Positions 1-13,900 of a stretch of DNA of 64,000 nucleotides are shown piece by piece (positions within the stretch are counted from its first letter, which is position 1; every line of letters starts with the position of its first letter). Source of the stretch: Cyclaneusma minus (lineage: Eukaryota; Ascomycota; Leotiomycetes; Marthamycetales; Marthamycetaceae); the NCBI GenBank assembly GCA_037179335.1, contig JAKZHN010000006.1, positions 372,001 to 436,000 on the forward strand. The letters run 5' to 3'. A program made the position numbers and the translations under genes. The notes under the pieces are model-generated. The model saw nothing but the letters and a program-made list of their open reading frames with translations, was not told the DNA's origin and searched no databases.

Positions 1-3000
1 TTTTTATTATTATTGGTTTTTAGCTTTTCTTTTCTTTGCTATCTTTATTATTTTTGTTATTATTACCCATTAAAATATTTTTATATTTTTATATTAAAGA
101 TATTTTAACCTGTTTAATAAAATTAATAAAGGCGCTAAAAATAAACCTTTTAGCTAAAGCCATGCTTTTAGGCTGGGAAAAAGAAATCCATTTAAAAAAA
201 AATTATAGGCAAAAAACTAAAATATCCTATTTTATTAGGCTTGCTAAAGCAAATTAAAAATATTTTTATAAAAAGAAGCAATAAGGAGTTTTATAAGTAT
301 TATTGGCGAATTTGAAATTAATATTTTAAATGCAATTTTATATTTAAATATAGGCTGTAAAATTAATAGCTTAAGCGCGGGCTTAAATTAATATTTAAAA
401 AAATGTATATTTGGTTTATATTATATCAATTGCAATTATTATTTATATATGGTTAATTTAAATATAAATATAAAACAAAATTGAAAATTTAATAGCGCCC
501 GCTTTTATTAATTTTATAATATTGCTTATAATAGCAAAAGGGTTTATAGAAATTTTAGCTTTTAAAAAAGCACGGCTTATATTTAATAGGGTTTTTTTGA
601 GGTATAAAATTAAAATTTATAATAAAAAAGCTTTTAAGCTATTGCAAAATTAGCTATATTATTAGCAAAAAGAATAGGATATTAAAAATTGATAATATAA
701 TAATAAATAGCGGCAATTCTTTTATTTTGATTTTTTTAATAATTAATATAAATATAAATGGTTTAAAATTTGGATTTATCCAATTAATTTTTTCAAAAGC
801 CAAAAAGCTTTATATTAAAAATTTGGTAAATTAAAAATATTAACATTTTTAATATATATGCAAATAATTATTATTTTTTTATTATAGGGATTTTTTAAAA
901 TAATATTGTATAAAAGTTTCTTGCAATAACTTTTTTTTATTGCTTTAAAAATGGCCGGGCGAATAAATGCTTTTTTTAAAGATTTTTATTAAAATATTTT
1001 AACTAGTAAAAAATTTAAAAAAATGGAACTTTATAGCTTTTTTTTAAAATTTTGCTAAATATAATAAAAGATTTGGAAAAAACCAATAGTGTATTTATAA
1101 AATAAAATCCAAATAGAATAATATTATAAATAAAAAATCCAATAGTAGAAAAAAAACTTTAAAGGCATTTATTTTTTATATATAAAAACCCTGCCAAAAA
1201 AAGCTATAATAAAATAGCTATTAAAAAAGGCTAGAAAATTAAAAAAGTCCTAAATTTAGCAATTAAAAAATTAATAATAATATTAAAAACAATTTAAAAA
1301 AAATGCAAATTATTAAATTAAAAATTTAATATAGTAATATATAGGCTGCGCGTATTTTTTTAAAAAAGGCAAAAAAGCCAAATTTAAAACAAAATCAGTT
1401 ATTTGGCGCAAGCCGTCGCTATATTAAATTGCTAGCTATAATATATAAATTAGCGGGGAAAATTAAGAAACTAATAAAATAATAATATTAAAATTTTAAT
1501 AGCCGGAGAAAATAAAAGCAAAATAATAATAAAAAATTAATTAATTTAGATGCTAAAAGCAAAAAACAAAATTGTAAAAGCTTTAAGTATAAAAAGCATA
1601 TAGATTATAAATCGCAGATTAAAAAATTAAAGCAAATAATTTAAAAATTAAATATATCTTTTTAATACGATAAATAGCTTAATTATTTCCGGCAAAAAAG
1701 CCCGATTTTGGATATTTGACTATTTATAATTAATAAAGCTTAGTTTTAAATATTTCGAAGTCTAGAATATTAAAGGGAAAAATAATTATTATATTGTATT
1801 AAAGACCAAATTTGCGAAAAAATTATAAAGTATATATATCAGGCCCGCTTATATAATAAGCGAAAAGCCATGCATATATATTTAAAAGCGCTGTTATTTA
1901 ATATCTAAGAAATAGCGGCTATTTTTATAGTTAGAATTAATGTACTTTTTTCATTAATTTTTCATTTAATATATATAATTTAATTTAAAGCTAATAAAGC
2001 AATGTGATTTAAAATTTAAAATTATTTGAAAATTAATATAATTTTATATTGGGAGGAAATTGTAATTTCTGGTTTAATATTATTAAATATTTAATTTAAA
2101 ATTAGTAAAATAATATAATTTTAAAAAAAGCCGCTGAAGCTGCAAAGTTGAATTATTATAATATTAATGGATATTTAGGATTAGCCAAAAACGCTTTAAA
2201 TATAATATTATACTAATAAAGCTATATAATATTTGCAATTTTTAAATAGGATATAAAAAACAAAATTTATTTGCAAAATAAATAATTAAAAGCACAACCA
2301 TTTTATATTTTCCATCAAATACGTATTTTTATATTCCAAATATATTATTAAAAATTAAATAATTGAAAAATTTGATTTAATAGGAAGCAAAATATATAAT
2401 TAAAAATAAAATAATTAAAAAAGATTAATAATATATAAGAATCTTAAAAATTAATAATTTAATTAAAATATAATTAAGCAATATTTTCAAGCAAAATCGC
2501 CTTCGAATTTAAAAACATTAGCCAGGCGTTTAAATATTAAATTAGGGATCAATATTAAAATTTACCGTTTTTTTAAATTGTAAATTTTCGTTTTTTTAAA
2601 AAATAAATAGCTGCCATTTTAATTATAATGGCTTTTTTCTTGGCTAGATTATTTAAAAAACTAATATTTGCAAATTTAATCATATAGCCGCTTTTATATT
2701 ATAATGGTCAAAGAAAAATTGGTAAATAAAATTGCGTTATATATATTTCTTAATTATAAAAAATAGCTATTGCTTTTTTTAAATAAAAATAGCAATGCCT
2801 AAATATTATATATTAGAAATTTTGCTTAGCCTTGTTAATAAATAACGCTTATCTTTGATATATTTTCAGCGCATATATTTTATAAAATGCCCGCAACGCG
2901 CCTTTCTCGGCCTTATATAATAATTATCCCCTTTTTTATAGCTCCGGGCCCTAAAGCTTTTAAATACAAATTCTCGCTTTCCGGCGATTTAGTATTTGAA

Positions 3001-4450
3001 TTTTGGTTATTAATTTCGGCTTTTTATTTTGGCCGTATAAATTAATGGGCTTTTATTAATTTGCTATAATTAATAATTATTTCCAAATTTATTATTGCCT
3101 AATTTTTAAAATCTTAGTTCCGGTATATAACTTGCGCTATTTATTATTGGGTCGATTTTGCTTTTATTTAATTGTTTTTATTATTTTGAATTTTTATTTT
3201 CTTGTATTAAGATTTATTAGGGTTTTATTGATTTTATTAATTATATATATATTATATTAGTTCTTTTGCGCATGCCTTTTTTACAAATGCCAAAAGGCTA
3301 ATATAGCGGCGATTTATTTTAAATAGCCGGTTTTAGGGTTCTTTTTAACTTTTTGCCCTTTTTTCTCTTGTGCGCGCATTGTGCGTTTTTTTAATAATGG
3401 CGCATTAACCTTTAATCGCGTTTTTAATCTCGAATTCTTTTTTAATTATTTCGGCGAATTTTAAAATCTTTCCTTTTTCCTAATACTTTTTCCTTTTTGG
3501 TAATTATATTAAATTTTATTAAAGGCTTTATTTATATAAAGCAGATTTTCCCGCCTTTATTAGGCTTCTTTTTATTGCCTTTATATGGATTTTTTAATAT
3601 AAAACGTTTTACCGGAAATTAAGCTTTCTTTTTTAAATATTATAGCCCTTAATAATATTTTTAACCGCAAGCTTTTAAGCTTTATTAATAATCATCAAGC
3701 CTTGCGCAATAAAAACTTTAATTATAACTATAATAATAGTGTTATTAAATTTGCAATCCTGCCGCAGAATTTAAATTGCGGTTTTATTAAAAGCTTTTTT
3801 ATATTTGAAATTTATATTTACGCTTAATATATATAAAAAAGATTATAAATCCCTTTTGCAATATTTTTAATATTTATAATTAGGCCGTAAATAATTTTCA
3901 ATGCAATTATTATCGCGGTAATTATAAGCCTTTTTATTGCATAATAAATTTATTCTTTTGCAAATTCCCGCCATTTAAATTCCTTCATTTAATGCAGTTT
4001 ATAATATTTTTATATTTTACCGCTATTATTATTATCACGGCGCGGCAAGGGTCGCAAATGGGAATTAAAATAAACTGGTATTATAAATTGGAGAGGGAAG
4101 CTCTCTAGCGAAATGGGATTATAAGAGTTCCTTTAAAAATTTACGGCATTAAAAAATGCCGGAGATTATATACCGGGCATATGCATATTTAAGGCATTAA
4201 AATTAAATTAATATTGTAATAATATCCCCAATTTAAATTGCTATTTATTTTAAATAGCGCTAAAAATTGCCTTTGATTTTTAAATATTTATAATTTAATT
4301 TTTAAATATTTTTATTTTTATTTATAAAAATTACGTAACTTTTTTTTGTTTATTATAATTTCAAATGCCTAAAAAAATTATAGTTTTTTTTAAAAAAGAA
4401 TTATATTATAGCGGCTAGCTATATTATATTAATTGGCTATATTAAAAATG
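1..4450. other. AT-rich stretch without recognisable gene
   Basis: No coding pattern survives. A sub-stretch at about 2,870-4,100 is somewhat richer in G and C (several CGG, GCG and GCC triplets) and may be a younger or less mutated insertion. I could not identify its family from residual motifs on either strand. Confidence 0.6.
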
Positions 4451-4590
4451 ATTATACTATAATTTTATTATATTATAATTTTATTATATTATAATTTTAT
4501 TATATTATAATTTTATTATATTATAATTTTATTATATTATAATTTTATTATATTATAATTTTATTATATTATAATTTTATTATATTATAA
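4451..4590. repeat. 16-bp AT minisatellite, about 8.5 copies
   Basis: A near-perfect tandem array of the unit ATTTTATTATATTATA runs for about 140 bp. It contains no G or C. It lies inside the RIP-degraded block, close to where the low-coordinate end of Gypsy copy A is expected. The high identity between units suggests expansion after the surrounding DNA was mutated. Confidence 0.9.
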
Positions 4591-7059
4591 AGCCTATTTA
4601 ATTAAAAAGCCCAATAGGCCAAATTTATTTAAATACTATTAATGCTACTTTTATAAATATTTTTTATATTTATATAAATCCGCTTTCAATTGCCAGCTTG
4701 GCCAATAGTTTTTCATTTAATTTAATATATAAATTTTCAATTTAATTTCAAATTCTAATTATAAATATTTAAAACGCCATTAAATTTCTATTTCTCTATT
4801 ATTTTCTAGATTTTCTTTTTAATATCCGGCCTTTAATACTTTTGCTTTCCGTTTTATTAATTTTATTTTGGCCGAATAAGTTTTTTAATTTTGATTTTGG
4901 CTTAAAAAGAAATATATAAAATACTGGAAAACTTTTTATGCTTTTTAGAAGCTTTAAATTATATGCCTTTTAATAAACTTTATTTATTAGCCAGAGTCCG
5001 GCTTATTTTCTTTTTTTGTAATTCTTTTTTTATATTTTTAATATTAATATATACCAATTGGCCTTTTTCAAATACGGAAATTTTTCAATAATATTAATTT
5101 GCATTTTTTTACATTTATCAATAAATTGCTAGACCAGAGCTTTTAATTAAATATAAATTCTTTTTATACAATCTGCTATTATATCTGCTTTATAAAAGCC
5201 TTGCCTTTAAATAGCTAATAAATTTAAAGAATAAAGCTAAAAGAATTTTATATTTATTTAAAAATAATATTTATAATCTGCAAAAAATAATATAATTTTA
5301 AAGTTTTAAAAATTTTAATTATTTAAAGCAAATTCTGCCAGAGGCAGCCAATTTATTTAATTATTTTATATAAATAATATAAAGCTTTAAAAATACTATT
5401 TTAAAAAAGCGTTTAGCTTTTTTATTTAATTATTAATTTTAAAATAAAATAATAATAATAGCTTTAAACCAATTTCAAATTATTTAAATAAATATTTTTA
5501 AAATTAAAAAACAAATCGGATCTTTTTATTTAAAATAATATTATTTAAAATATTATAAATACAATAAATTCTGTAAAAAAAAGGCTTTTGCCAGCTTTTT
5601 AACTTTCAAGCCTTTTATAGAAATAAAATATTTTATTTTAATTAGCCTGCAAACTGCTACTATTATATATTAATATATTTGGCCATGCCTTTTGTATTTA
5701 AGCAAAAAAATAATATAATTTATAGATATATTTAACCAAGCCCTAAATGGCATTAATAGGAATTACAAATATTTTAAAAGTAATAATTTAAATATCTTGA
5801 TTTTATTATAAAGTTTATATTTTTTAATATATTATGCTACATCTTTTAGTATTTTTAGCTATTAATAATATTAGCTAATATTGGCTAAAACTTTAATTTC
5901 TTTTGAATATCCGGCTAAAGCTATTAAATAATGCCTATGAATAATTTAAATTGCCAAATCAAATGCATTAAGGGGTATTTATATCCGGTTTATTTTTTTA
6001 AGCTTTTTAGTATATTTTCTTTTAAAATGAAAAAGTCAAATATTTGTTTTTTAAAAATTAAATGCAATTCTTTTAGCCAAATTTTAAAATTTTCATTCTC
6101 TAAACTTGCCAGCGTAAATATTGCAATATTTAATATTTTATAAATTTATTTAATAATGGTTTCAATTTCTTTCAAATTTCTTTTTAAATTTTAAATTAGC
6201 ATTATGGCAAAATGATCTTTTTTTATTATTAAATTATATAAAGCTTTAAATGACAATCTTAATTTTGGCAGCAATATTTTTAATTTATATTGCAGTTTTC
6301 TATTTTTAATATATTGAAATCGATATTTTAAACCCCTGCTCAATATATTTAATTTAATTATTTGGGATTTTGGCTTGTAAATAATTTTTAAAATTAAAGC
6401 TAAAAAAAAAATTCAAACCAATAAATTTATTTCTAATTTGGCTATTTTATTATTATAAAATATTTCAAATTATTATAATTAGTTTAAATTTCAATTTCCT
6501 TTAATAAATTTTAAGTTTTTAAATTCTATTTTTTCAGATATTTAATTATAGCTAAAAATTTCTTATTATAAGTTTTATAATTATATTTAGCAAAATTATA
6601 AATTTCTAAAAAATAAACTATAAAATATAAAATGCCGTTATTTCTATATTAATCTTTTTTAAATATAATTTAAAGCATTTATTTTTAAAATTATATATTT
6701 GCCGTAATTAAAAAAGGCCAAAATTAAAGCAAAAATAAATACTTGCTTAAATTTATTAAAGGCATTTTGCAAAGCTTTTTTCCATATTTTTTTTATCTTT
6801 TTTCTAATTAAATTATTTAATAATTTGGCTATTTTAAAAAAAAATCAAATTCTTTTTTAATAAAAATTGGCAAATCCTATAAATTTCTAAAAGTCTTTAA
6901 AATAAATAAATAATTTTTAAATTAAAATAGCAAAAGCTTTATTTAAATTCATTTTTATACTATTTAATATAATATAACAGCGTAAATATTTGGTATAAAT
7001 AATTTTAAATTTATATTTAAAAATATTAATTTAAAAACCAGTATTTCTTAAGCGGCGAA

Positions 7060-7217
7060 CTATTTTTTAAATATATCTTTTTGTATTCTTTTAAATTATT
7101 TAAAAAAATTAAAAAATTATTTAAATAGGCTATATATATTTCATTTAATAAATTAAATAAGGTATTATTAATATAATATTAAAATAAGGCTGGAATATTA
7201 TAAACTTTAAAAGGTAT
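7060..7217 (-). pseudogene. Fossil Gypsy reverse transcriptase core (copy A)
   Basis: From 7,217 downward the minus strand reads IPFKVYNIPALF, a stop, YYINNTLFNLLNE and IYIAYLNNFLIF. This matches the Gypsy RT blocks MPFGL-x-NAPATFQ-x-YIND and Y-V/A-YLDDILI. The catalytic YLDD lies at about 7,116-7,127 and now reads YLNN, because both GAT/GAC codons became AAT. G-to-A on the coding strand is C-to-T on the other, as RIP produces. At least one in-frame stop is present. The gene is dead. Confidence 0.8.
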
Positions 7218-10200
7218 AATTAATAATTTAAAAAATTTAAAGCAAATAATAAACGCTCTTTTTTTTCTTCCCTATTTTTAATTTATTAAATACTGCAATA
7301 ATATTAAGCTTGGTATAAATTTTAGCCTTATATATAATATTTAAAATATTCTTAATTAATGGTAAAAAATAGCGATTTTTAATAATAATATTATTTAATC
7401 TTTTATAATTTTAATAAATTTTAATTTTCTTTTTAATTTGGCGGCTAATATTAGCAATATAATATATTTGAATTTTAATTTCCAAATAAATTTATAAAAA
7501 AATTGCTTATTAAACTATTTTTTAATATATTTTAGTTTTTTTAACAAAAAAGGCCGATTTTTATTATATAATAACTTTATACTGAATAATAATTTAATTT
7601 TATAATTTTATAATTGCTTAAAAAATAATTTATTGGCTTTTGTTTTCAAAAAAGCATTTAATATATTATAAAGCTATTTAAAAAGCTTATTTTAAATATT
7701 TTTATTATTTAGGCTAGGCTTGTTTTTTATAAATTTGGCAATATTTATTTTTATAATTTTGCTTAGCTTATTTATATTTTAAAAATTATAAATCTTTTAT
7801 TTAAAATAATAAAAGGCTAAAAGGTTATTATAAGCGGATAAAAATAAAACATATAGCTTATTTAAATATTTATAGGCCGTAAAAACATTTTTTTATATTA
7901 AATTTAATAACTTTAAAAGCTTTTTTTATTAAATACGCAATGTTTTTAATTTAAAAACATTATTTAGCTTTTTTTAAATAATTTTTATATATTGGATTGT
8001 TTTTTAGCGAATGAATATAATAAAATTAACTACAAAATTTATTTTAATATCTTTTATATTTGGCTTAAATTAATAATCTTTTGGTATGAATTAACAAATA
8101 TAAATGGGGGTATTTAATAATGGAAATATTGGTTTTTTTCAATAATAATGCGAATTTTATTTGCTATTTTTCTAATATAAGATAAAAGTTTAAAAAGGCT
8201 ATTGTGTATTATATGGGCTTTAATTCTCAATTTATTTAAATTTGGAGTGTTTTTATAATATAAAGATTTTGTTTTAAAATAAAAATTTGATTAATTTTTA
8301 AAAAACTGCTTCTTTTTAAATATATTAATTTTATTATTATTATGTTTTATAATGGGTAAAATACAAAATATTATAGAAAATATAAAAATATTAATATAGG
8401 TATAAAAAATATTAATTTAAAAAATATAAAAAATATTATTTTGGAAATTGGCTTTTTTTTGGATTGCTATAGCAAGATATTATAAAGGAAATATACTAAT
8501 ACTAAATAATAGCCTTTTGGAAAATATTTTTAATATAGTAATTTTGCTTTTAATAAAATATTTTTTTAGCCTAATTAATAGCTGAATTATAGATTTTTAG
8601 CTATAGAAATTTAAAAATAATTGGTATTATTTTAAAAAGAATTGGTAAAAGAAAAGGCTTATTTTTTAAAATAATTGTAAATAGCAATTTTGGCCATTAA
8701 TATTTAAATAATTGGGGAGGCAAATTTTGTATTAGCTAAGGCTAATAGCCTAGGCTAAAAACATTTGATAAAAATAAATTATATGTTTTGGCAAGTTTTG
8801 TATTAGTAAAAATACTATTAAAATATTTATTATTAATTAAGGCTTTTATAAATAAATTTATATATTTAGAAAGTAAAACAAAATCAATTAGTATTAATTA
8901 TAAGGCTTTATTAAAATAAATGCAAAATGGTGTTTTATTTTATAAGCTTTAAAATTATAAAAATATTATATTAATGAATAATATATTTTCTAATAATTTT
9001 TAGCTATAATTTAGGCTAAAAAATATTATTTTTTGGTTAAAAGTATTTATTTTAATTAAATTGAAAAAAAGGGGAAACATACTTTAAATTTTTAAATTAA
9101 AAAAACTTGAAATTAGCAAAATACTTTTTTTAAATGCTATCTTAGCTAATTTTGCTATAAATGCTGCTTTTGCTAATTCTTTTATTTATTATAGCTAAAT
9201 ATCAGCCTTATTTTCCTTAATTCCTTTTAATTTTGGCTATTAAATCTTTCCCGGTTTTTTAATATTTTTTTAATTTAAATTCGGGATTTTTGAAATTAGG
9301 TATAAATAGAAATTTGCTTTAAGGGTGGTTATTTTTATAATGGTTATTAAAAATAAAGCCGTTAGCTATATTTTTAATGTTTGCAATTAATCTTTTAGCG
9401 CATTTATAATTTTGGTATTTGGGTTTTTTATAATAAAAGCAAAAGTTATATTAATAATAATACTTTTATTGCTAGGCTTTAAAAAATGCCTAAATTATAA
9501 TAAATATAATATTTAAAATTATAAAATTATAAAATTATTCTAATTAAGGTATTTTTAAATTTGTTTGGCGGAAATTAAAATAAATGCCTTAGATTAATTA
9601 TTGCTATTATTATTGCTATTGCCTTTTTATTTTAATTTATTAAATTTAAAGGCTTTGCTAATTATAATTTGTAATTTTTTAATATAGGTTTTTTTAATAT
9701 AATTATTAATACGCTAAAAGGTTTTTACCTATTTAATATATTTATTATTTGCAAGAGTCGTTTTAAAATATGTAATACCGCTGGTTAAAATATTGGAAAT
9801 TTTATTATGCAATTTAATAATTTTTATTTTATTAAATTAATTAGCCCGCTATGCTTTAAACTTAAATTTAAAATAAAGTATAGCAAAGCCTTAATCTGTT
9901 CTAATTTTTAGCTTTTTTAAAGCTGTTTTGGCTTTTTTGCATTTATTTAAAATAATATAAATTTTTATTAAAATATTATATAAAGCTTTTGCATTTTTTA
10001 AGGCTATTTAAAAAACACTTTTTCAAAATAAAATATTTTTTTAAAATTTATATAATATTAATATACCGCTTTGCTTTTAATTATTTTAATTAAAAATTAA
10101 ATTTATTTATAATTGGTATTATAAATTGCATTACTAATTTATAAGGCGCAATATAATTCCGATTTTTAAATTAAGAATTCTTTTTAATATTTTAAAGGGT

Positions 10201-10887
10201 TTTTATTTTTTTGATAAATCGTTTGGGATTTTTGGCGCGGCGGCGCAAATATTAAAAAAAAAAATTCCTTTTAAAATAAAACATAATAGTTTTAATATCG
10301 ATAAGCTAATTTTAAAGCTTAATAGCTTTAATTATATTATTAAAGAATTGGCTAAATAAGTTATTCATAATTTTGTTAATATTGCGTATAAGGGTTTTTA
10401 AATAAATATAATCTTTAATTATAATATTGGCGAGAATTTCTTTTAAAACAGCAGCGATATTAAAATTAATGCTATTCCGTTTTTTATTAATAAGGTATTT
10501 AAAGGCGGTTTTAAGGTATAAAAGTTTTATAATTTTAAATTGCTTAATTATTGCATTTATAATAGTTATAATAATTATAATTATAATATAGGTTTTTTAA
10601 TTTAAAAATTATAAAATTTTCTAAATTATAGAGCTTAAAATAAGGGTGCGCTAAATATACAAAACTTTGGGGCTGGATTTGGAAATTGCATAATTTTGGG
10701 CTGCTGTTTTTTTGCAAATAAAAAATTATAATTATTTTAAAAAAAATTAAATTAGCTGATAAAAAAAGCTTATAAATTATTATAATAATTTAAAAGCAAG
10801 GCAAAAATTAAAATAGAGCAATATTATAAGCTATAAAAAAATTGTAATTTTGTAAAATTTTAAAGGCCTTGCAAGCTAGCGCAAAAT

Positions 10888-10970
10888 ACTAAGGTTACGT
10901 GCTTGGCACGGGAGAGGGCTCGGGGCGCGTGCCCGAGGCACGTGCCTAAGGCACCTAAGGTTAGTATTGT
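10888..10970. repeat. GC-rich island at the end of Gypsy copy A
   Basis: About 80 bp of high GC within surroundings of very low GC. It contains nested palindromes and near-repeats: CACGTGCC, GGCACG, CCTAAGG and GGGGCGCGTGCCC. The same block ends copy B at 15,685-15,780. It abuts TTAGTA and then TGTAATAT, which could be the border between an LTR and internal sequence on the minus strand. It contains several CpA sites that RIP did not convert. Confidence 0.7.
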
Positions 10971-10984
10971 AATATTTTGCTTTA

Positions 10985-13900
10985 AATTTGAAATTAGTAT
11001 TAGGGCAAGCTAAATTTCCTTTAAATTTATTATTAGGTTTTTTAATGCTTTAAATAAAAAAATTAATTTTAATAGCAGTGTTTTGAATTCATATTGCAAT
11101 TCTTTATTTTTACTATATTTGGCTTAATTATTTAAATTCCTAATTTATAAATAATTCTAAAATTAAAATTTAAAAGAAATTTAAACTAATAAATTTGTTT
11201 TTATTTTAATTATTTAATTATTATAAAATATTTTAAATTATTATAATTAATTTAAATCTTAATTTCCTTTAATAGTTTTTAAATTTAAAATTTTTATTTC
11301 TCCGGATATTTAAGAATAGCCAAAAGCTTTTTATTATAAATCTTATAATTGCATTTTATAAAATTTTAAATTTAAAAAAAATAAATTATAGATTAAAGAA
11401 TTTCGTTATTTTTATACTGAAAAAGCACTTTTTTTAAAGCATAATTTAAAGCGTTTATTTCCAAAATTGTTTATTTACTATAGTTAAAAAAAGCCAGAAT
11501 TGGGGCTAAAATAAATGCCTATTTGAATTTATCAAAAGCATTTTATTAAAAAAAAAGTTAATTCTGTTTTAATTAAATTATTTAATAGCTTGGCTATTTT
11601 GGAAAAATTCCAAATAAACCTTTAATAAGAATTTGCAAATTCTATAAATTTTAAAACATTTTAAATAAAGATTGATAATTTCCAAATTATAATAGCAAAT
11701 ATTTTATTTAAATTTATTTTTATATTATTTAATATAATATAAAAGCCCAGATATTTAATGCAAATGGTTTTAAATTTGTATTTAGAAATATTAATTTAAA
11801 GGCCGGGAGTTTTTAAACGGCGAATTATTTTTTAAATATATTTTTTTAAATATTTGTTTTATATTTTTTTAAATTATTTAAAAAACTTAAAAAATGATTT
11901 AAATAAATTATATATATTTTATCCAGCAAATTAAATAGAATATTATTAATATAATATTAAAATAAAGCTAAAGCATTATAAAATCGAAAAACTATAATTA
12001 ATAGTTTAAAAATCCAAAGCGAATAATAAATGCGATCTTTTATTTTTATTTTTTATTATTCTTAATTTATTAAATATTGTAATAATATTAAATTTGATAT
12101 AAATTTTAATTTTGCATATAATGTTTAGAGTTTTTTTAATTAGCAATAAAAGGTAATTCTTTTTAACGATAATATTATTTAATTTTTGTGTATTTTCTTT
12201 TAATTTAGCGGCTAGTATTAGCAATGCAATATATTAGAATTTTAATTTTCAAATAAATTCATAAAAGAATTGCTTATTAAGCCATTTCTTAATATATTTT
12301 AACTTCTTTAATAAAAGGGGCCGAGTTTTATTATATAGTAATTTTATGCTAAATAATAATTTAATTTTATAATTTTATAATTGCTTAAAAAATAAATTAT
12401 TGGCTATTTTCGGAAGCAAGGCATTTAATATATTATAAAATTATTTAAAAAGCTTATTTTGAAGTTTTCTATTATTTAAATTAAAGTTTCCTTTTATTAA
12501 TTTGGCAATATTCCTTTTTATAACTTTGCTTAGTTTATTTATATTTTAAAAATTATAAATCTTTTATTTAAAATAACAAAAAACTAGAAACTTATTATAA
12601 ACGGATAAAAATAAAACGCATAGCTTATTTGAATGTTTCTAATTTATAAGTTGTTTTTTTAATACTAAATCTAATAATTTTAAAAGCTTCTTTTGCCGAA
12701 TGCATAGTTGTTTTAACTTTAAAATACTATTTAGTCTTTTCTAAACAGTTTTTATATATTAAATTGGTTTCTAACAAGCAAATATAATAAAATTAATTGC
12801 AGTATTTATTTTAATATTTTTTATATTTGGTTTAAATTAATAAATTTCCAATATTAATTAAAAAGCGAAAATAAAGGCATTTGATAATAAAAATGCTGCT
12901 TTTTTATTTTTCTAATAATAATGCAAATTTTATCTGCTATTTTCCTAGCAGGATATAAAAATTTGAAAAAACTATTATATATTATATAGGCTTTAAGTTT
13001 AAATTTATTTAAATTCGAATTTCTTTTTATAATATAAAAATTCTATTTTAAAATAAAAATTTAATTAATTTGTAAAAAATGCCTTTTTTTTTAAATATAT
13101 TGGCTTTGTTTTATGGCTATTTTTTATAATCAATAAAATATAAAAGAAAAATAGTATTATTAAAATCAAAATTATTAAAAATCTAAAAAGTACTAATTTA
13201 GAAAATCTAAAAAATATTGTTTTAAAAGTTGGCCCGTTTTTGATTTTTTTTTAAAAAGCTATTGCTAAAGAACTATACTAGTATTACATAGTAGCCAATT
13301 AGAAAACAATTTCCGGCATAATAATTCTGCTTTTAATAAAACGTTTTTTTTAGCTTAATTAATAATCGGATTATAAATTTTTAGCTCTAGAAATCCAAAC
13401 ATAATTAATATAATTTTGGAAAATTTGGTAAAAAAAATGACTATTTTTTAAAATAATTTTAAATAGCGATTTTGGCTATTAATATCTGAATAATTCAAAA
13501 AATAGATTTTTTATTTGCTAAAACCAATAGTTTAAATTGGGAAAACGTTAATAAAAATAAATTATATATTTTGGCAAGTCCTTTATTAATAAAATCAATG
13601 CCAAAATATTTATTATTAATTAGAGCTTTTATATATAAATTTATACGCTTGGGAAATAAAACAAAATTAATTAGTATTTATTATAAAATTTCGCTGAATT
13701 AAATATAAAATGGTATTTCATTTTATAAATATTAAAATTATAAAAATATTATATTAATTAATAATATCTTTTTTAGTGTTTTTTAGCAGCAATTTAAATT
13801 ACAAAATTGCTATTTTTCAATTGGAAATATTTATTTTAAATAAATTTAAAAAAAGGGAAAATATATTTTAGATTTCCAAATTAAAAAGAATCGAAATTGG

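Larger units (their letters stand above)
6185..10976 (-). mobile_element. RIP-mutated Ty3/Gypsy retrotransposon, copy A
   Basis: This block aligns with 10,985-15,780 along its whole length at an offset of about 4.8 kb, so it is one of two copies of an element. Read on the minus strand it keeps fossil Gypsy pol text: an RNase H block (about 6,546-6,590) reading NYKTYNKKFLAII, against the family pattern of an NYE-x-YDKELLAI motif, and a reverse transcriptase core at 7,060-7,217. The order (RT at higher, RNase H at lower coordinates) fits minus-strand transcription. Integrase would lie below 6,185. Copy A may reach about 4.6 kb, where minus-strand text vaguely resembles a C-terminal chromodomain, but this is not secure. 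The high-coordinate end is a GC-rich block followed by TGTAATAT, a possible LTR border. No frame is open, so the element cannot be autonomous. Confidence 0.8.
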
